DNA from: JAAUTS01 sp038250235
GTDB taxonomy: Bacteria > Verrucomicrobiota > Verrucomicrobiia > Methylacidiphilales > JAAUTS01
Assembly (NCBI GenBank): GCA_038250235.1
Contig: JBBSCO010000027.1
Location: 1 to 38,841 of the forward strand
DNA: 38,841 nucleotides
Direction of reading: 5' to 3'
The translations under genes were made by a program, and so were the position numbers. This document shows positions 7,036-15,444 of this stretch, piece by piece. Under the pieces are notes generated by a model. The model made no database searches and was not told the DNA's origin. It saw only the letters and a list, made by a program, of their open reading frames with translations. How positions within the stretch are numbered: position 1 is the first letter of the stretch; every line of letters begins with the position of its first letter.

Positions 7036-7283
7036 GTCGGAAAAAAATAAGAAATTATTTTCTGGGAATTGGGCTGATTGTCGACTGCTTCCTTTTTCGA
7101 AGGCAGGATTCATACCAGAAAGGCACAGCAATTGCTCCCAAATCACACTTAAGTTAGTAACATTCAAGGCTGAACCCGTTTTCATATGGATAGTGGTTTG
7201 TTTCCACAAAAGAAAATCCATCAAAAAGCTTTCATGTTATTTTGTCAACTTATGGGCTCAATACGCCTGAGGCGGATCGACTT

Positions 7284-7309
7284 GCCTAAATATTGCTAGG
7301 CGTTTTTTT
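7284..7309 (+). terminator. Intrinsic terminator-like hairpin
   Basis: A short stem, GCCTA (7284-7288) and TAGGC (7297-7301), is followed after one base by seven T residues (7303-7309). It reads as a weak plus-strand terminator and separates the remnant region from the gene at 7351. A second small palindrome, CGCCT-G-AGGCG, lies just before it (7264-7274). Confidence 0.5.
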
Positions 7310-7350
7310 ATTTCCTTTCTTTATTATTAACTCTGCCTAATAAATTATTT

Positions 7351-8169
7351 ATGATGGATTGGTTTTATATTAAAGATGGTGCGCGGACGGGTCCTGTAAC
7401 GGAGGCAGAACTGCGTGATTTGTTGGATACCAAAGCAATACCCACCGATACCCTAGTCTGGCATGCTTCAATGTCGGATTGGACCGAAGCGCAAAACACC
7501 GCCACCTTTTCATCTTCAGTCATTACCACCACTTCAGAGATCCAAGCTCCTGTGCCCACAGAAGCGGCCACAAAATTAGAAGTGGGAGAAATCGTCAAAG
7601 AAGCTTTTGCGACGTTTAAAAGTGACTGGTTAAATTTATGCCTCATTTCACTTGTTCTTGTAGTCATCTGTTTTTTTGTTGGTTTTATTACGGGTCTTAT
7701 ACCATCCACTAGCCTGGGAAACCTTCTCAACACGTTTCTGTTGGGGTTTTTAATTGTAGGTTTTGCCACCGTATGTCTGGCCAAGATAGATGGAAAAAAA
7801 TTTGCCATTCCGACCTTATTTTCTCGGCTCGATACTTTTCTTATGGCCGGCTCGGTCTCCATCGGGTCCTCCATTTTAATTGGTATAGGCATAATCCTTC
7901 TCATTATCCCCGGGCTTATTTTAGCCGGATTTATTTCCCTCTGGCCTTTTCTTTTTGCCGACCGTCTGGGCAAGGATTTCAACGCATTGGATTTGGCGTG
8001 GAAACTCGGCAAGAACCACCTTCTACCGTTGGTTTTAATCTTACTGATCAACGCGGCAATCAGCATGGCCGGACTCCTCTGTCTTGTTGTGGGCATTATT
8101 CCCGCACTTGCCTTTTGCGGCATCCTAACAGCTACAACCTACCGTAGGCTCGTGCCCCGCAGCGTCTAG
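7351..8169 (+). CDS. GYF_2-domain membrane protein
   Basis: Protein of 272 residues. Residues 1-50 form a GYF_2 (DUF4339) domain: WFYIKDGARTGPVTEAELRD followed by LVWHASMSDWTEA. This fold binds peptide ligands and is often fused to membrane regions in bacteria. After a linker, residues about 95-265 contain five or six hydrophobic segments, including LILIGIGIILLIIPGLILAG. No enzyme motif is visible. The gene and its upstream region are clearly richer in A/T than the neighbours (many ATT, TTT and TTA codons), which may indicate transfer. The start may be either of two consecutive ATG codons (7351 or 7354); a TAAATT box ends 7 nt before the second. Function unknown. Confidence 0.8.
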   Translation: MMDWFYIKDGARTGPVTEAELRDLLDTKAIPTDTLVWHASMSDWTEAQNTATFSSSVITTTSEIQAPVPTEAATKLEVGEIVKEAFATFKSDWLNLCLISLVLVVICFFVGFITGLIPSTSLGNLLNTFLLGFLIVGFATVCLAKIDGKKFAIPTLFSRLDTFLMAGSVSIGSSILIGIGIILLIIPGLILAGFISLWPFLFADRLGKDFNALDLAWKLGKNHLLPLVLILLINAAISMAGLLCLVVGIIPALAFCGILTATTYRRLVPRSV

Positions 8170-8222
8170 CTTTAGCTAACCCCTGAAAAGCAACATAAGT
8201 CCGCCCAGTTGCTGAATAAGTC

Positions 8223-9056
8223 ATGGCCAAGCAGCTTTATCGCCCTGCTAATCAACACACTCTTTTATGGATCTTCATCGGTCTGTGCGGCGTCGCTGGA
8301 CTATTGCTAACATTATTTAGTCTCGATGCTCTCGGTCTGACTGATGGTTTTGAAATTGGTTCGTTTCTGCTTTCAACTATTCCTTTTATTGCTGCGATTG
8401 CCTTCGGTGTCTGGTTGCTCAGAAGATTTAATCGAACTCGCGTGTCGGGGATTTCTGCCCTGCTCGAGCCTCAGGGATTCCTCTTCAGCTCACAACCAAC
8501 AGAGAAAACCAAAACAACCTTTTACCCCTCGATGGCCGGGATCTTGGCGAGCTGGCAAATGGACCGTGGCTCCGATCCACTCCAATGGATCGCAATGATG
8601 GAGCAAGCAGAGAATCGGATGGCTATTTTTGAATACATGTATTCCACAGGTAGCGGAAAGACCTATCAAGAACATGCCCTGACGGTTGTGGCCTGGCCAG
8701 CCTCTCACCCGATGTTTCCAGTAGTGCTGACTGAGTCACCTCCCATCCAGTTAATGAAATTATCTTGGTGGAGCCGCAGAGTTTGGAACAAGGAGGTGTT
8801 CCTTAAAATTTTTGGATTGGAGTCGTTCCAAAAAGAATGGATGTTGATAGGACATGATGAGACCGCCCGTAAGGTATTGACCCCCACTGTTATCGGGATG
8901 TTGAGTCAGTCGCCACGCGGCACCTTTTGGTATTTCGGTCAGGGCTGGGCTTGTGCCGCCGCTAGGTTCACCGTGGATGCGACAAATCTCCGCTCCTTAG
9001 TGGATCATTCTCGTAATGTGCTCCAGCGTGTGCGCTCAGAAAACCTAGTGTTGTAA
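8223..9056 (+). CDS. Membrane protein of unknown function
   Basis: Protein of 277 residues with two N-terminal transmembrane segments (about residues 12-33 and 46-66). A soluble domain of about 200 residues follows and contains no motif I recognise. Features of the soluble part are a Trp-rich middle (LSWWSRRVWNKEVFLKIFGL) and a conserved-looking end, FTVDATNLRSLVDHSRNVLQ. The topology suggests a membrane anchor with a large cytoplasmic domain. It lies 53 bp after the GYF-domain gene and may be co-transcribed with it. The stop codon is already part of the inverted repeat of the element at 9054-9189. No ribosome binding site or leaderless box is evident. Confidence 0.7.
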   Translation: MAKQLYRPANQHTLLWIFIGLCGVAGLLLTLFSLDALGLTDGFEIGSFLLSTIPFIAAIAFGVWLLRRFNRTRVSGISALLEPQGFLFSSQPTEKTKTTFYPSMAGILASWQMDRGSDPLQWIAMMEQAENRMAIFEYMYSTGSGKTYQEHALTVVAWPASHPMFPVVLTESPPIQLMKLSWWSRRVWNKEVFLKIFGLESFQKEWMLIGHDETARKVLTPTVIGMLSQSPRGTFWYFGQGWACAAARFTVDATNLRSLVDHSRNVLQRVRSENLVL

Positions 9057-9189
9057 CCACGAAACACACGCCTGCCCGCCTCCGGAGGGAAACACACGAA
9101 AGGGGGAAGTGCGTAGCGGCAACCTCTTGAAGCGGGCAGAAGGAAGGCAAAGAAAACAAAGGCTTTTTCTGGTTCATTTTTCGTGGTTA
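9054..9189. repeat. Palindromic intergenic element with nested inverted repeats
   Basis: The ends are a perfect 11-bp inverted repeat: TAACCACGAAA (9054-9064) and TTTCGTGGTTA (9179-9189). Inside is a second perfect 8-bp inverted repeat, CTGCCCGC (9072-9079) and GCGGGCAG (9132-9139), and a short CTCCGGAG palindrome. The left arm continues as an ACACACG-type tandem pattern. No transposase frame is present. It may be a REP- or MITE-like element; its insertion appears to have supplied the stop codon of the gene at 8223. Confidence 0.6.
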
Positions 9190-9739
9190 AAGAATTCCCC
9201 ACCCCTGCCTTACTCCGTCCCTCTCAGCGTGAAAAAATTCCGTGCCTTCTTTGTGATTTATGGGGCAAATCTTCATCTTCCTTTTTAGGATGAATAATGG
9301 TTCGTCCCATTTTTTTCAAATATTTTTATCTGCAATACCTCAATTTTTCGAAGCTTTTCTAAAAAAAGGCCTGTTTAAAACAAAGTTGCCTGCTCCAGTT
9401 TAAACAACCCGGCCACTTCGTTTTTACCCCGCTCTTAACTGTATCGGAGCACCCGCCAGCGCTTTTCGTCCACGTAAAATCAAAGGGCTGTTTGCCCGTA
9501 GCTTTGGTGCTCTTAGACGGTCTTGATCCATACATTTAAATCACTGTATTTGCCTTTGGACGGTTCCCTCCCTGTGTTGCTCACAAGCTAAAACTCGTCC
9601 GCTTCAAGGCCATTTGGTGGCTCGTTGTTCATGCCTCCGCGGGCCCGATATACCCACGGTTTTTCACGGGTTCTTCATTATCCAAAGCCTGCGTGATTTT
9701 TAGGCTGTTTTTTTTTGGACAACCCGCCAGTTTGGCAAC
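9190..9739. other. Non-coding region of about 550 bp with possible RNA structure
   Basis: No credible reading frame is found on either strand. Several inverted repeats are visible. GGCC-TGTTTAAA (9368-9379) pairs with TTTAAACA (9399-9406) and GGCC (9411-9414). GAGCACC (9447-9453) pairs with GGTGCTC (9506-9512) and encloses GGGC (9485-9488) with GCCC (9493-9496). ATACA (9530-9534) pairs with TGTAT (9545-9549). I compared it by eye with tmRNA, RNase P RNA, SRP RNA and 6S RNA and found no convincing match. It may hold a structured RNA or be a degenerate spacer. Confidence 0.35.
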
Positions 9740-10261
9740 GTGTTACGTTTCATCCCCTTAGGCCTTTTGGCTCTGACCCTGACCCTGACCTTGAGCTCCT
9801 GCTTTGAGCCGCCTCCAAAGCCTGTGCGTAATATCCCTTCTTCTCCCGCACCTGAATTTTCGCTCAAAGATTTCTCCGGAACCCCGATCGAGTCTTCCGC
9901 TCTGAAAGGTGAACTGGTGGTGGTGAATTTTTGGGCAACATGGGCCCCGGGTTGTTCCAAAGAAATTCCCGAACTCATTCAATTGCAAAAAAAATACCAG
10001 GGAAAAGTCCGCTTCATCGCCATTGCTCTGGGTCTGGCTACGGAGCCTGATGCCCAAAAGCTGGCCCGCGAATTCGACCTGAACTACCCCACCGCCATGG
10101 CCGTCTCGGATTTCCACCAGAAATTCGGCGGAATTGACGCCATCCCCTCCACCTTTGTTATTGATCGCGAATGGAATCTGGTCAACCGCTACACAGGCCG
10201 CATTCGTGCAGACGAACTTTCAGCCGAGTTGGACTACATGTTGATCCCGGAAAAGAAGTAG
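9740..10261 (+). CDS. TlpA/peroxiredoxin-like thioredoxin-fold lipoprotein lacking CxxC
   Basis: Protein of 173 residues from a GTG start. Residues 1-20 are a lipoprotein signal with a LSSC lipobox (Cys21), so the protein is probably lipid-anchored on the periplasmic side. The rest is an AhpC-TSA/redoxin-type thioredoxin fold: PAPEFSLKDFSGTPIESSAL, then LVVVNFWATWAPGCSKEIPE, and a cis-Pro loop DAIPSTFVID. The redox motif is APGC (69-72), so the first Cys of the usual WCxxC is Ala. Only Cys72 remains besides the lipidated Cys. A standard disulfide reductase role is therefore unlikely; a single-Cys thiol or peroxidase-like role is possible. Codons for residues 12-18 are a (CTGACC)n repeat. Confidence 0.8.
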   Translation: MLRFIPLGLLALTLTLTLSSCFEPPPKPVRNIPSSPAPEFSLKDFSGTPIESSALKGELVVVNFWATWAPGCSKEIPELIQLQKKYQGKVRFIAIALGLATEPDAQKLAREFDLNYPTAMAVSDFHQKFGGIDAIPSTFVIDREWNLVNRYTGRIRADELSAELDYMLIPEKK

Positions 10262-10293
10262 AGGTCTCTTAAAAGACGGCCCTGAATACCGCG

Positions 10294-11031
10294 TCAAAAA
10301 ATCTTGTCGATCAGCGATTCTTTGGGGGGATCGGTGAGTATGCGGTGGAAAAAGGCCTTGATTGGCTCAATGTAGGCACCCCCCTGGACAACTCGCAGTT
10401 CAAAATTGTTCCGCAGCCGTCCCGATAACTCCGCCTCCATTAATCGAAACTCTTGAAGCGACTCGCCGGTTGGGGAACACAAAATCTGGAAAGGGATTCT
10501 CAAATCCTGAAGCAGGCCACGTTCCACGACAGGGGTGTCCAGCAGGACGAGGGCAAGGGGCCCTTTTTCCCTGAGCAGGCTTTTGACCGTGACATTTCCA
10601 CTGGCTCCGCAGGCAATAAGCATCTTTTTTTCCATCTGGAAACGGGGGCTGCTTTCAAAAAATTTCAGACCGGTGCGGAGGGTCTTGCTGAAATTTTTCT
10701 CCTGAAGTGAGGCGCCCATCTGGGCGGCTTCCGCCTCATCCTTGGCCACACGGCCATTGTAAAGATCAAGCCCCAGCACAATAAAACCCTCTCCCGCCAG
10801 CTTTTCGCAAAACCGTTTGAAATCAGCCGTTACTCCCTGACGATCGGGTAGAACCACCACACCTGCTCTCGGCTCTTTCTCCGGAACCACCAGGTAACCT
10901 ATGTCATCCGTGCCGTAATCCCGCAGAAAAATCATGCTTCCGCCCGGTTTTCCGGCTGGTGCCTCCTGCGCGTGGAGGAGAGACGCAGCGAGCACGAGTA
11001 AAACCAGGGATTTCATCAATGTTAGGCTCAT
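10294..11031 (-). CDS. Dienelactone hydrolase-like exported protein, catalytic residues not conserved
   Basis: Protein of 245 residues with an N-terminal signal peptide (MKSLVLLVLAASLLHAQ). The alpha/beta-hydrolase core is like dienelactone hydrolase: RAGVVVLPDRQGVTADFKRF, GFIVLGLDLYNGRVA and LIACGASGNVTVKSLL at the nucleophile turn. The expected nucleophile is at best a Ser in GASGN. The usual Asp loop reads CSPTGES, and the position of the catalytic His reads GGAYIEP. Two of three triad residues thus seem absent, which suggests a non-enzymatic or divergent protein. Its ATG overlaps the trpG stop (ATGA), so it is translated with the tryptophan genes. Why an exported protein is in this operon is not clear. 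Confidence 0.72.
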   Translation of the reverse strand: MSLTLMKSLVLLVLAASLLHAQEAPAGKPGGSMIFLRDYGTDDIGYLVVPEKEPRAGVVVLPDRQGVTADFKRFCEKLAGEGFIVLGLDLYNGRVAKDEAEAAQMGASLQEKNFSKTLRTGLKFFESSPRFQMEKKMLIACGASGNVTVKSLLREKGPLALVLLDTPVVERGLLQDLRIPFQILCSPTGESLQEFRLMEAELSGRLRNNFELRVVQGGAYIEPIKAFFHRILTDPPKESLIDKIF

Positions 11032-11591
11032 AACTTGAGAAAATTCTGCAGAAGGCTTTTGCCTTCCCGCGTCAGGATGGATTCGGGATGGAACTGAACC
11101 CCGTGGATGGGATACGTCTTGTGACGAACTCCCATGATTTCGCCTTCCTGAGTCCAGGCGGTGATCTTCAGGTTATCCGGAACAGTATCTCTTTTTACAA
11201 TAAGCGAGTGGTAACGTGTCGCATCAAAGGGTTTAGGCAACCCCGCAAAAACACCCTCGCCATCATGTTCGATAGGGGAGGTTTTTCCATGCATCAAACG
11301 ATCCGCCCTTACCACCGAAGCACCGTAAACCTGGCTGATACACTGGTGTCCCAGGCAGACTCCCAACAAAGGTATGGTGGGGCCGAAGGTTTCAATCACG
11401 GCGTTGGAAATTCCGGAATCCGCCGGGGTCCCGGGTCCTGGAGAAATGACGATCCGCTCCGGCTTTAATCCCCGGATTTCATCCAGGCTGATCTGATCAT
11501 TGCGTTTGACCACCGGAATGGCAGCAAGCTCTCCGAAATACTGCACCAGATTGTAAGTGAACGAATCGTAGTTATCGATGATCAGAATCAT
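11028..11591 (-). CDS. trpG: Anthranilate synthase component II (glutamine amidotransferase)
   Basis: Class I glutamine amidotransferase that feeds ammonia to TrpE for anthranilate synthesis; in many bacteria the same subunit also serves PabB. At 187 residues it has the normal length. The catalytic triad is visible: Cys79 in GVCLGHQ, with His168 and Glu170 in QFHPES. The oxyanion strand is ISPGPGTPADSG. It lies 11 bp downstream of trpE and overlaps the following gene by 4 bp. Confidence 0.96.
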   Translation of the reverse strand: MILIIDNYDSFTYNLVQYFGELAAIPVVKRNDQISLDEIRGLKPERIVISPGPGTPADSGISNAVIETFGPTIPLLGVCLGHQCISQVYGASVVRADRLMHGKTSPIEHDGEGVFAGLPKPFDATRYHSLIVKRDTVPDNLKITAWTQEGEIMGVRHKTYPIHGVQFHPESILTREGKSLLQNFLKL

Positions 11592-11602
11592 GGTTGCCCC
11601 TT

Positions 11603-13081
11603 TTATTTGAAAGACTTGGCCAAGGCCAGGGCTTTCATGGCCGCCTTGGCTTTGTTGACACTTTCCTCATATTCTCCCAACGGCGTCGAATCCGCCACCA
11701 GGCCTCCGCCTGCCTGGATGTGGGCCTTGCCGCCTTTGACCAACACTGTGCGGATAGCGATACATGAGTCCAAGTTGCCGGAAAATCCAAAATAACCCAC
11801 AGCTCCGGAGTAAATACCCCGCCTGGTCGGCTCCAACTCCGCAATGATCTGCATGGCACGAACCTTGGGCGAACCGGAAACGGTTCCGGCTGGGAAAGTG
11901 GCCCTCATCACATCGTAGGCGGAATACTGGGGATCCAACTGCCCTTCCACATGTGAGACAATATGCATCACATGGGAGTAACGCTCGACTTTCATGAAAT
12001 CCGTCACCCGGACGGAGTCATACCGGCAGACACGACCCACATCGTTCCGGGCCAGATCCACCAACATGACATGCTCCGCCCGTTCTTTCGGATCCGCCAG
12101 GAGTTCACGTTCCATGGCCTCATCCTCTTCCGCCACCGGACGGCGGGGACGGGTGCCGGCAATGGGATGGATTTCCACACGCCCGTTTTCACATCGCACA
12201 TGTGTTTCGGGGGAAGAGCCCACCAGTGCCATATCCCCCAGTTTTATGCAGAACATGTAAGGGGACGGATTGATGAAACGGAGGGCGCGGTAAAGATCGA
12301 TCGGATCTCTATCGAAGGGAACCGTGAAACGCTGCGAAGGCACCACCTGAAAAATATCACCCGCATGGATATATTCCTGCATGCGCGTGGTCATGATCAC
12401 ATACTCATCCTTGGTCATGTTAGGTTCTGAAGCAGGTGTCTCCAGTTCCCGGCTCACTTCGAGAATACTGTGGGGAACCTGTCGGCGGAGGCGCCCTTCC
12501 AATTCATCGATTTTTTCAACAGCCTTTTCATACGTCACAGAGGAGTCCCCCTGCACGTGGGCATTGACCAGGATCTTGATGCGGCGGGTCTGGTGATCGA
12601 AAATAAGTAGCGAGTCACTGATGATAAAATAAGCGTCCGGAAGGTGCAGATCATCTTTTTTTGCCATCGGCACTTTGGGCTCGAAGTAGCGGACGCTTTC
12701 GTAGGTCAGAAACCCGACAGCACCGCCGTAAAAAATGGGCAGTTCGCCGAAGGTAATCGGTTGATAACGGGCCATGAGCACACGGAGCTCTTCCAGGGGA
12801 TCCGTCTGGCTTTGAAATTCACGCACTTCCCCGTTCTCTTCGATCCGCACATGGCCGTTCTGGGTGCTGAAAATCACACTGGGATCGGTTCCGATGAAGG
12901 AATAACGGCCGAAACGTTCACCCTTTTCCGCCGACTCCAGCAGAAAGGTGTGTCTGCCGGTATCCAGCTTCATGTAGGCGGACATCGGAGTTTCGAGATC
13001 GGCAATAATCTCACGATACACCGGTATCAAATTGCCCTGGCGGGCCAGCTCACAGAATATCTCTTTGGACGGAAAGACCAT
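11603..13081 (-). CDS. trpE: Anthranilate synthase component I
   Basis: Converts chorismate to anthranilate with ammonia from TrpG, the first committed step of tryptophan synthesis. It is 492 residues, the family length. The tryptophan feedback site is LLES (47-50), followed by GRYSFIG. The chorismate-binding domain shows PSPYMFCIKLGDMALVGSSP, IAGTRPRR, HVMLVDLARNDVGRV and GTVSGSPKVRAMQIIAELEP. PabB lacks the LLES-type site, so TrpE is preferred. Just before the start, GGTAG/CTACC arms (13085-13098) could form a small hairpin at the translation start. No leader peptide with Trp codons was found in the 50 bp after hisF. Confidence 0.96.
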   Translation of the reverse strand: MVFPSKEIFCELARQGNLIPVYREIIADLETPMSAYMKLDTGRHTFLLESAEKGERFGRYSFIGTDPSVIFSTQNGHVRIEENGEVREFQSQTDPLEELRVLMARYQPITFGELPIFYGGAVGFLTYESVRYFEPKVPMAKKDDLHLPDAYFIISDSLLIFDHQTRRIKILVNAHVQGDSSVTYEKAVEKIDELEGRLRRQVPHSILEVSRELETPASEPNMTKDEYVIMTTRMQEYIHAGDIFQVVPSQRFTVPFDRDPIDLYRALRFINPSPYMFCIKLGDMALVGSSPETHVRCENGRVEIHPIAGTRPRRPVAEEDEAMERELLADPKERAEHVMLVDLARNDVGRVCRYDSVRVTDFMKVERYSHVMHIVSHVEGQLDPQYSAYDVMRATFPAGTVSGSPKVRAMQIIAELEPTRRGIYSGAVGYFGFSGNLDSCIAIRTVLVKGGKAHIQAGGGLVADSTPLGEYEESVNKAKAAMKALALAKSFK

Positions 13082-13131
13082 AAAGGTAGAAACCTACCGG
13101 AGAACCTTGTTCTTGGCAATCGCTTGATGCT

Positions 13132-13890
13132 TCAGATCCTGACGGGCACCCCGTGCCTGTTAAGATATTCCTTCACCTGAGGAATGGTCATTTCTCCAAA
13201 GTGGAAAAGACTGGCCGCCAACACCGCACTGGCCCCGCCTTTTTCCAGCACGTCCACAAAATGTTCCATCTTTCCAGCTCCGCCACTGGCAATAACCGGG
13301 AGACGCACCGCATCGGAAACAGCCCGGGTCAACTCCAGATCATACCCGGCCTTGGTTCCATCCGCATCCATGCTGGTCAACAGGATCTCCCCCGCTCCGA
13401 GGGACTCCGCCTGCCTTGCCCACTCCACGGCATCGCGCCCCGTCGGCTTTCGCCCACCGTGGGTATAAACCTCCCAGCCTCCACCGATCTTGCGTTTTGC
13501 ATCAACAGCCAGCACGATGCATTGGCTGCCGAAGGCCGCCGACCCCTCCCGGATAAAGTCAGGACGCTGCAATGCAGCTGTATTCATGCTGACCTTGTCC
13601 GCTCCGGCCTGAAGCATGAGACGGATGTCCGCGATCTCCCGTATGCCTCCTCCAACCGTCAAGGGCATGAATACTTTTTCCGCTGTTCTCCGCACCACAT
13701 CATGCATCGTTGCCCGGCCATCGCTCGAAGCCGTAATATCCAGGAATACCAATTCATCCGCGCCCTGTTGATCATAGGCCAGGGCTGCTTCCACCGGATC
13801 TCCGGCATCACGGATTCCGACAAATTGCACGCCTTTAACCACCCGTCCACCATCCACATCCAGACAGGGTATAACCCGCTTTGCTAGCAT
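13132..13890 (-). CDS. hisF: Imidazole glycerol phosphate synthase, cyclase subunit
   Basis: Synthase half of the HisH-HisF complex in histidine synthesis, forming imidazole glycerol phosphate and AICAR from PRFAR. It is a TIM barrel of 252 residues. The catalytic aspartates are Asp11 (PCLDVDGG) and Asp130 (VLAVDAK). Phosphate-binding loops are TVGGGIR (78-84) and IASGGAGK. No other his gene is in the window. It is the first gene of the unit hisF-trpE-trpG-hydrolase, mixing two amino-acid pathways. The intergenic region to the divergent gene at 14077 contains TATATG 11 nt before the ATG on the minus strand, a possible -10 box. Confidence 0.96.
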   Translation of the reverse strand: MLAKRVIPCLDVDGGRVVKGVQFVGIRDAGDPVEAALAYDQQGADELVFLDITASSDGRATMHDVVRRTAEKVFMPLTVGGGIREIADIRLMLQAGADKVSMNTAALQRPDFIREGSAAFGSQCIVLAVDAKRKIGGGWEVYTHGGRKPTGRDAVEWARQAESLGAGEILLTSMDADGTKAGYDLELTRAVSDAVRLPVIASGGAGKMEHFVDVLEKGGASAVLAASLFHFGEMTIPQVKEYLNRHGVPVRI

Positions 13891-14076
13891 ACTAATCCAT
13901 TCATATAGGTAGAGTTTCTTATAGTGGAATAAAGGTTGTGGGAATACCGGCTCCTGCTTAGGCTGGCCGAATTATCTGCGGTTGCGTAAACATCAGATTT
14001 TATCAATTTGTCACTCAATTGGATTGGGACTTGCTTAAATCTGCCATACATCATGGATAAGGAACAAGGACAAGAT

Positions 14077-15294
14077 ATGACCAAAAAAGACAAATCCCAG
14101 GAAATCACGGACAACCTTGTCCCGGCAAAGGAAGCCATGGATGCACTGGGCGCTGAAGCCATGCAGGGAGAACCCCTCTTTGCCCGCAATCCCCAAGACC
14201 CCAAACTCCGCATCCCGGAAGAGGAACCTCTCGATCACAGGGCAGCCAAATTCATGCTGGAACCACAGCACCAACCTGAGCCTCCCCAACATCACCTCCC
14301 AGCCTACGAGTATCTGGGCGAACTTCCACCCTCCTACGGGACACGCAAACTTTTTCTCACAGCACGCGACCCCCATTTCCTTTATGCTTACTGGGATCTG
14401 AACCATGACCAACTTGTGGCCGGGGAGCGCTCCGCACACGACGGGAAAGTTTTCCTTCATCTCTACCGACAGGACGGATCCAGGACTCAGCAAATCCAGA
14501 TCTCCTCCTGGTCCAAGGAATGGTATCTCCATGTCAATGAAGCCGACACGACCTTCTTTGTCGAAATCGGGTATTACCGCCTGGATGGCGGCTTCGAAGT
14601 CTTGACCAAGTCCCAGGAGGCAAGAACCCCCCGCGACACCGCATCCTGGAAAACCGACCTGCAGTTTGTCACTATCCCCTTCGATTTCAGTTTCCGTGAA
14701 CTTCTGGAAATCATCCGTAACAACATGTTGGAAGGGGAAGAACTGGCGGCAGCACTAGCACGCCTCCAGATGGAAGGTTTCGTATTACCCTTCGCCGTGG
14801 GAAGACCGGCAGCACTTTCAGAAAACGCGCAACAGGAACTCATCGAATACATGGGTGGAGGAGACATTATCCGCCGTATCCAGGCAGGCTCGGGCGAGAT
14901 CTTGGAAATCATGCGCAAGAGCTGGCAGCCCGCCCAAAGCAGTGGCCAGTGGGTCAGCAGCATTTCCAGCCCCTTCGGTTCCTCTTTTGGGCCCAAAGAG
15001 CGGGAATTTTTCATGCATGTAAATGCCGAATTGATTATTTACGGGGGAACAAGCCCTGATGCCAAAGTCCGCATCAATGGGGCAGACATCACCCTGCAAC
15101 CGGACGGAACCTTCCATTACCACTTCAATTTCAGGGACGGCAAATTCCACATCCCCGTGGAAGCCACCTCCGCCGACGGTGAAGAATCCCGCGCCGCGCT
15201 GCTCTCCTTTATGAGGCTCTCCGCCTATACCGATGGTGTGGACAAAACAGGTCAAGTGGACCGGCCCGAACCAATTGGCCGGGTGGAAGATTGA
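14077..15294 (+). CDS. DUF4912 domain protein
   Basis: Protein of 405 residues. The start at ATG 14077 is chosen because AAGGA (14066-14070) lies 6 nt before it; ATG 14053 is an in-frame alternative. Residues about 85-190 form a DUF4912 domain: TRKLFLTARDPHFLYAYWDL, then VFLHLYRQDG, then WYLHVNEADTTFFVEIGYY. The Trp/Tyr-rich beta pattern resembles a carbohydrate-binding or Ig-like module, but no function is established that I know of. The middle is helical. The C-terminal third contains another beta-rich segment with INGADITLQPDGTFHYHF, similar to glucodextranase-like or Big-type modules. There is no signal peptide, so it is probably cytoplasmic. It is one of the few genes here with a clear ribosome binding site. 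Confidence 0.82.
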   Translation: MTKKDKSQEITDNLVPAKEAMDALGAEAMQGEPLFARNPQDPKLRIPEEEPLDHRAAKFMLEPQHQPEPPQHHLPAYEYLGELPPSYGTRKLFLTARDPHFLYAYWDLNHDQLVAGERSAHDGKVFLHLYRQDGSRTQQIQISSWSKEWYLHVNEADTTFFVEIGYYRLDGGFEVLTKSQEARTPRDTASWKTDLQFVTIPFDFSFRELLEIIRNNMLEGEELAAALARLQMEGFVLPFAVGRPAALSENAQQELIEYMGGGDIIRRIQAGSGEILEIMRKSWQPAQSSGQWVSSISSPFGSSFGPKEREFFMHVNAELIIYGGTSPDAKVRINGADITLQPDGTFHYHFNFRDGKFHIPVEATSADGEESRAALLSFMRLSAYTDGVDKTGQVDRPEPIGRVED

Positions 15295-15382
15295 CTTCCG
15301 GGCTTTTCAGAGCCTGCCCAGAGAAGCCTTGTCCTCCGTGTCCAGGCTTTCTGCCTTGGAGCTTACACGACGCTTACCACGC

Positions 15383-15444
15383 AATTACAAAATGGTAATT
15401 CCGACAAACATCATTTGTCTGGAAAGGAACTCATCCTATAGTAT
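15383..15444 (+). promoter_or_regulatory. htrA promoter with two adjacent palindromes
   Basis: A -10-like TAGTAT (15439-15444) ends exactly 6 nt before the ATG at 15451. A -35-like TTGTCT (15415-15420) is 18 bp upstream. Two perfect inverted repeats precede it: AATTAC/GTAATT (15383-15400) and GACAAA/TTTGTC (15403-15419). The second overlaps the -35 box and is a good candidate operator. The regulator is unknown. Confidence 0.5.

Noticed and set aside
9190..9739. tmRNA, RNase P RNA, SRP RNA or 6S RNA in the gene-free gap
   Set aside because: None of the conserved core sequences of these RNAs could be found on either strand.
14008..14076. TTG start at 14008 for the DUF4912 protein
   Set aside because: The extra residues are not protein-like, and a ribosome binding site is correctly placed for the ATG at 14077.
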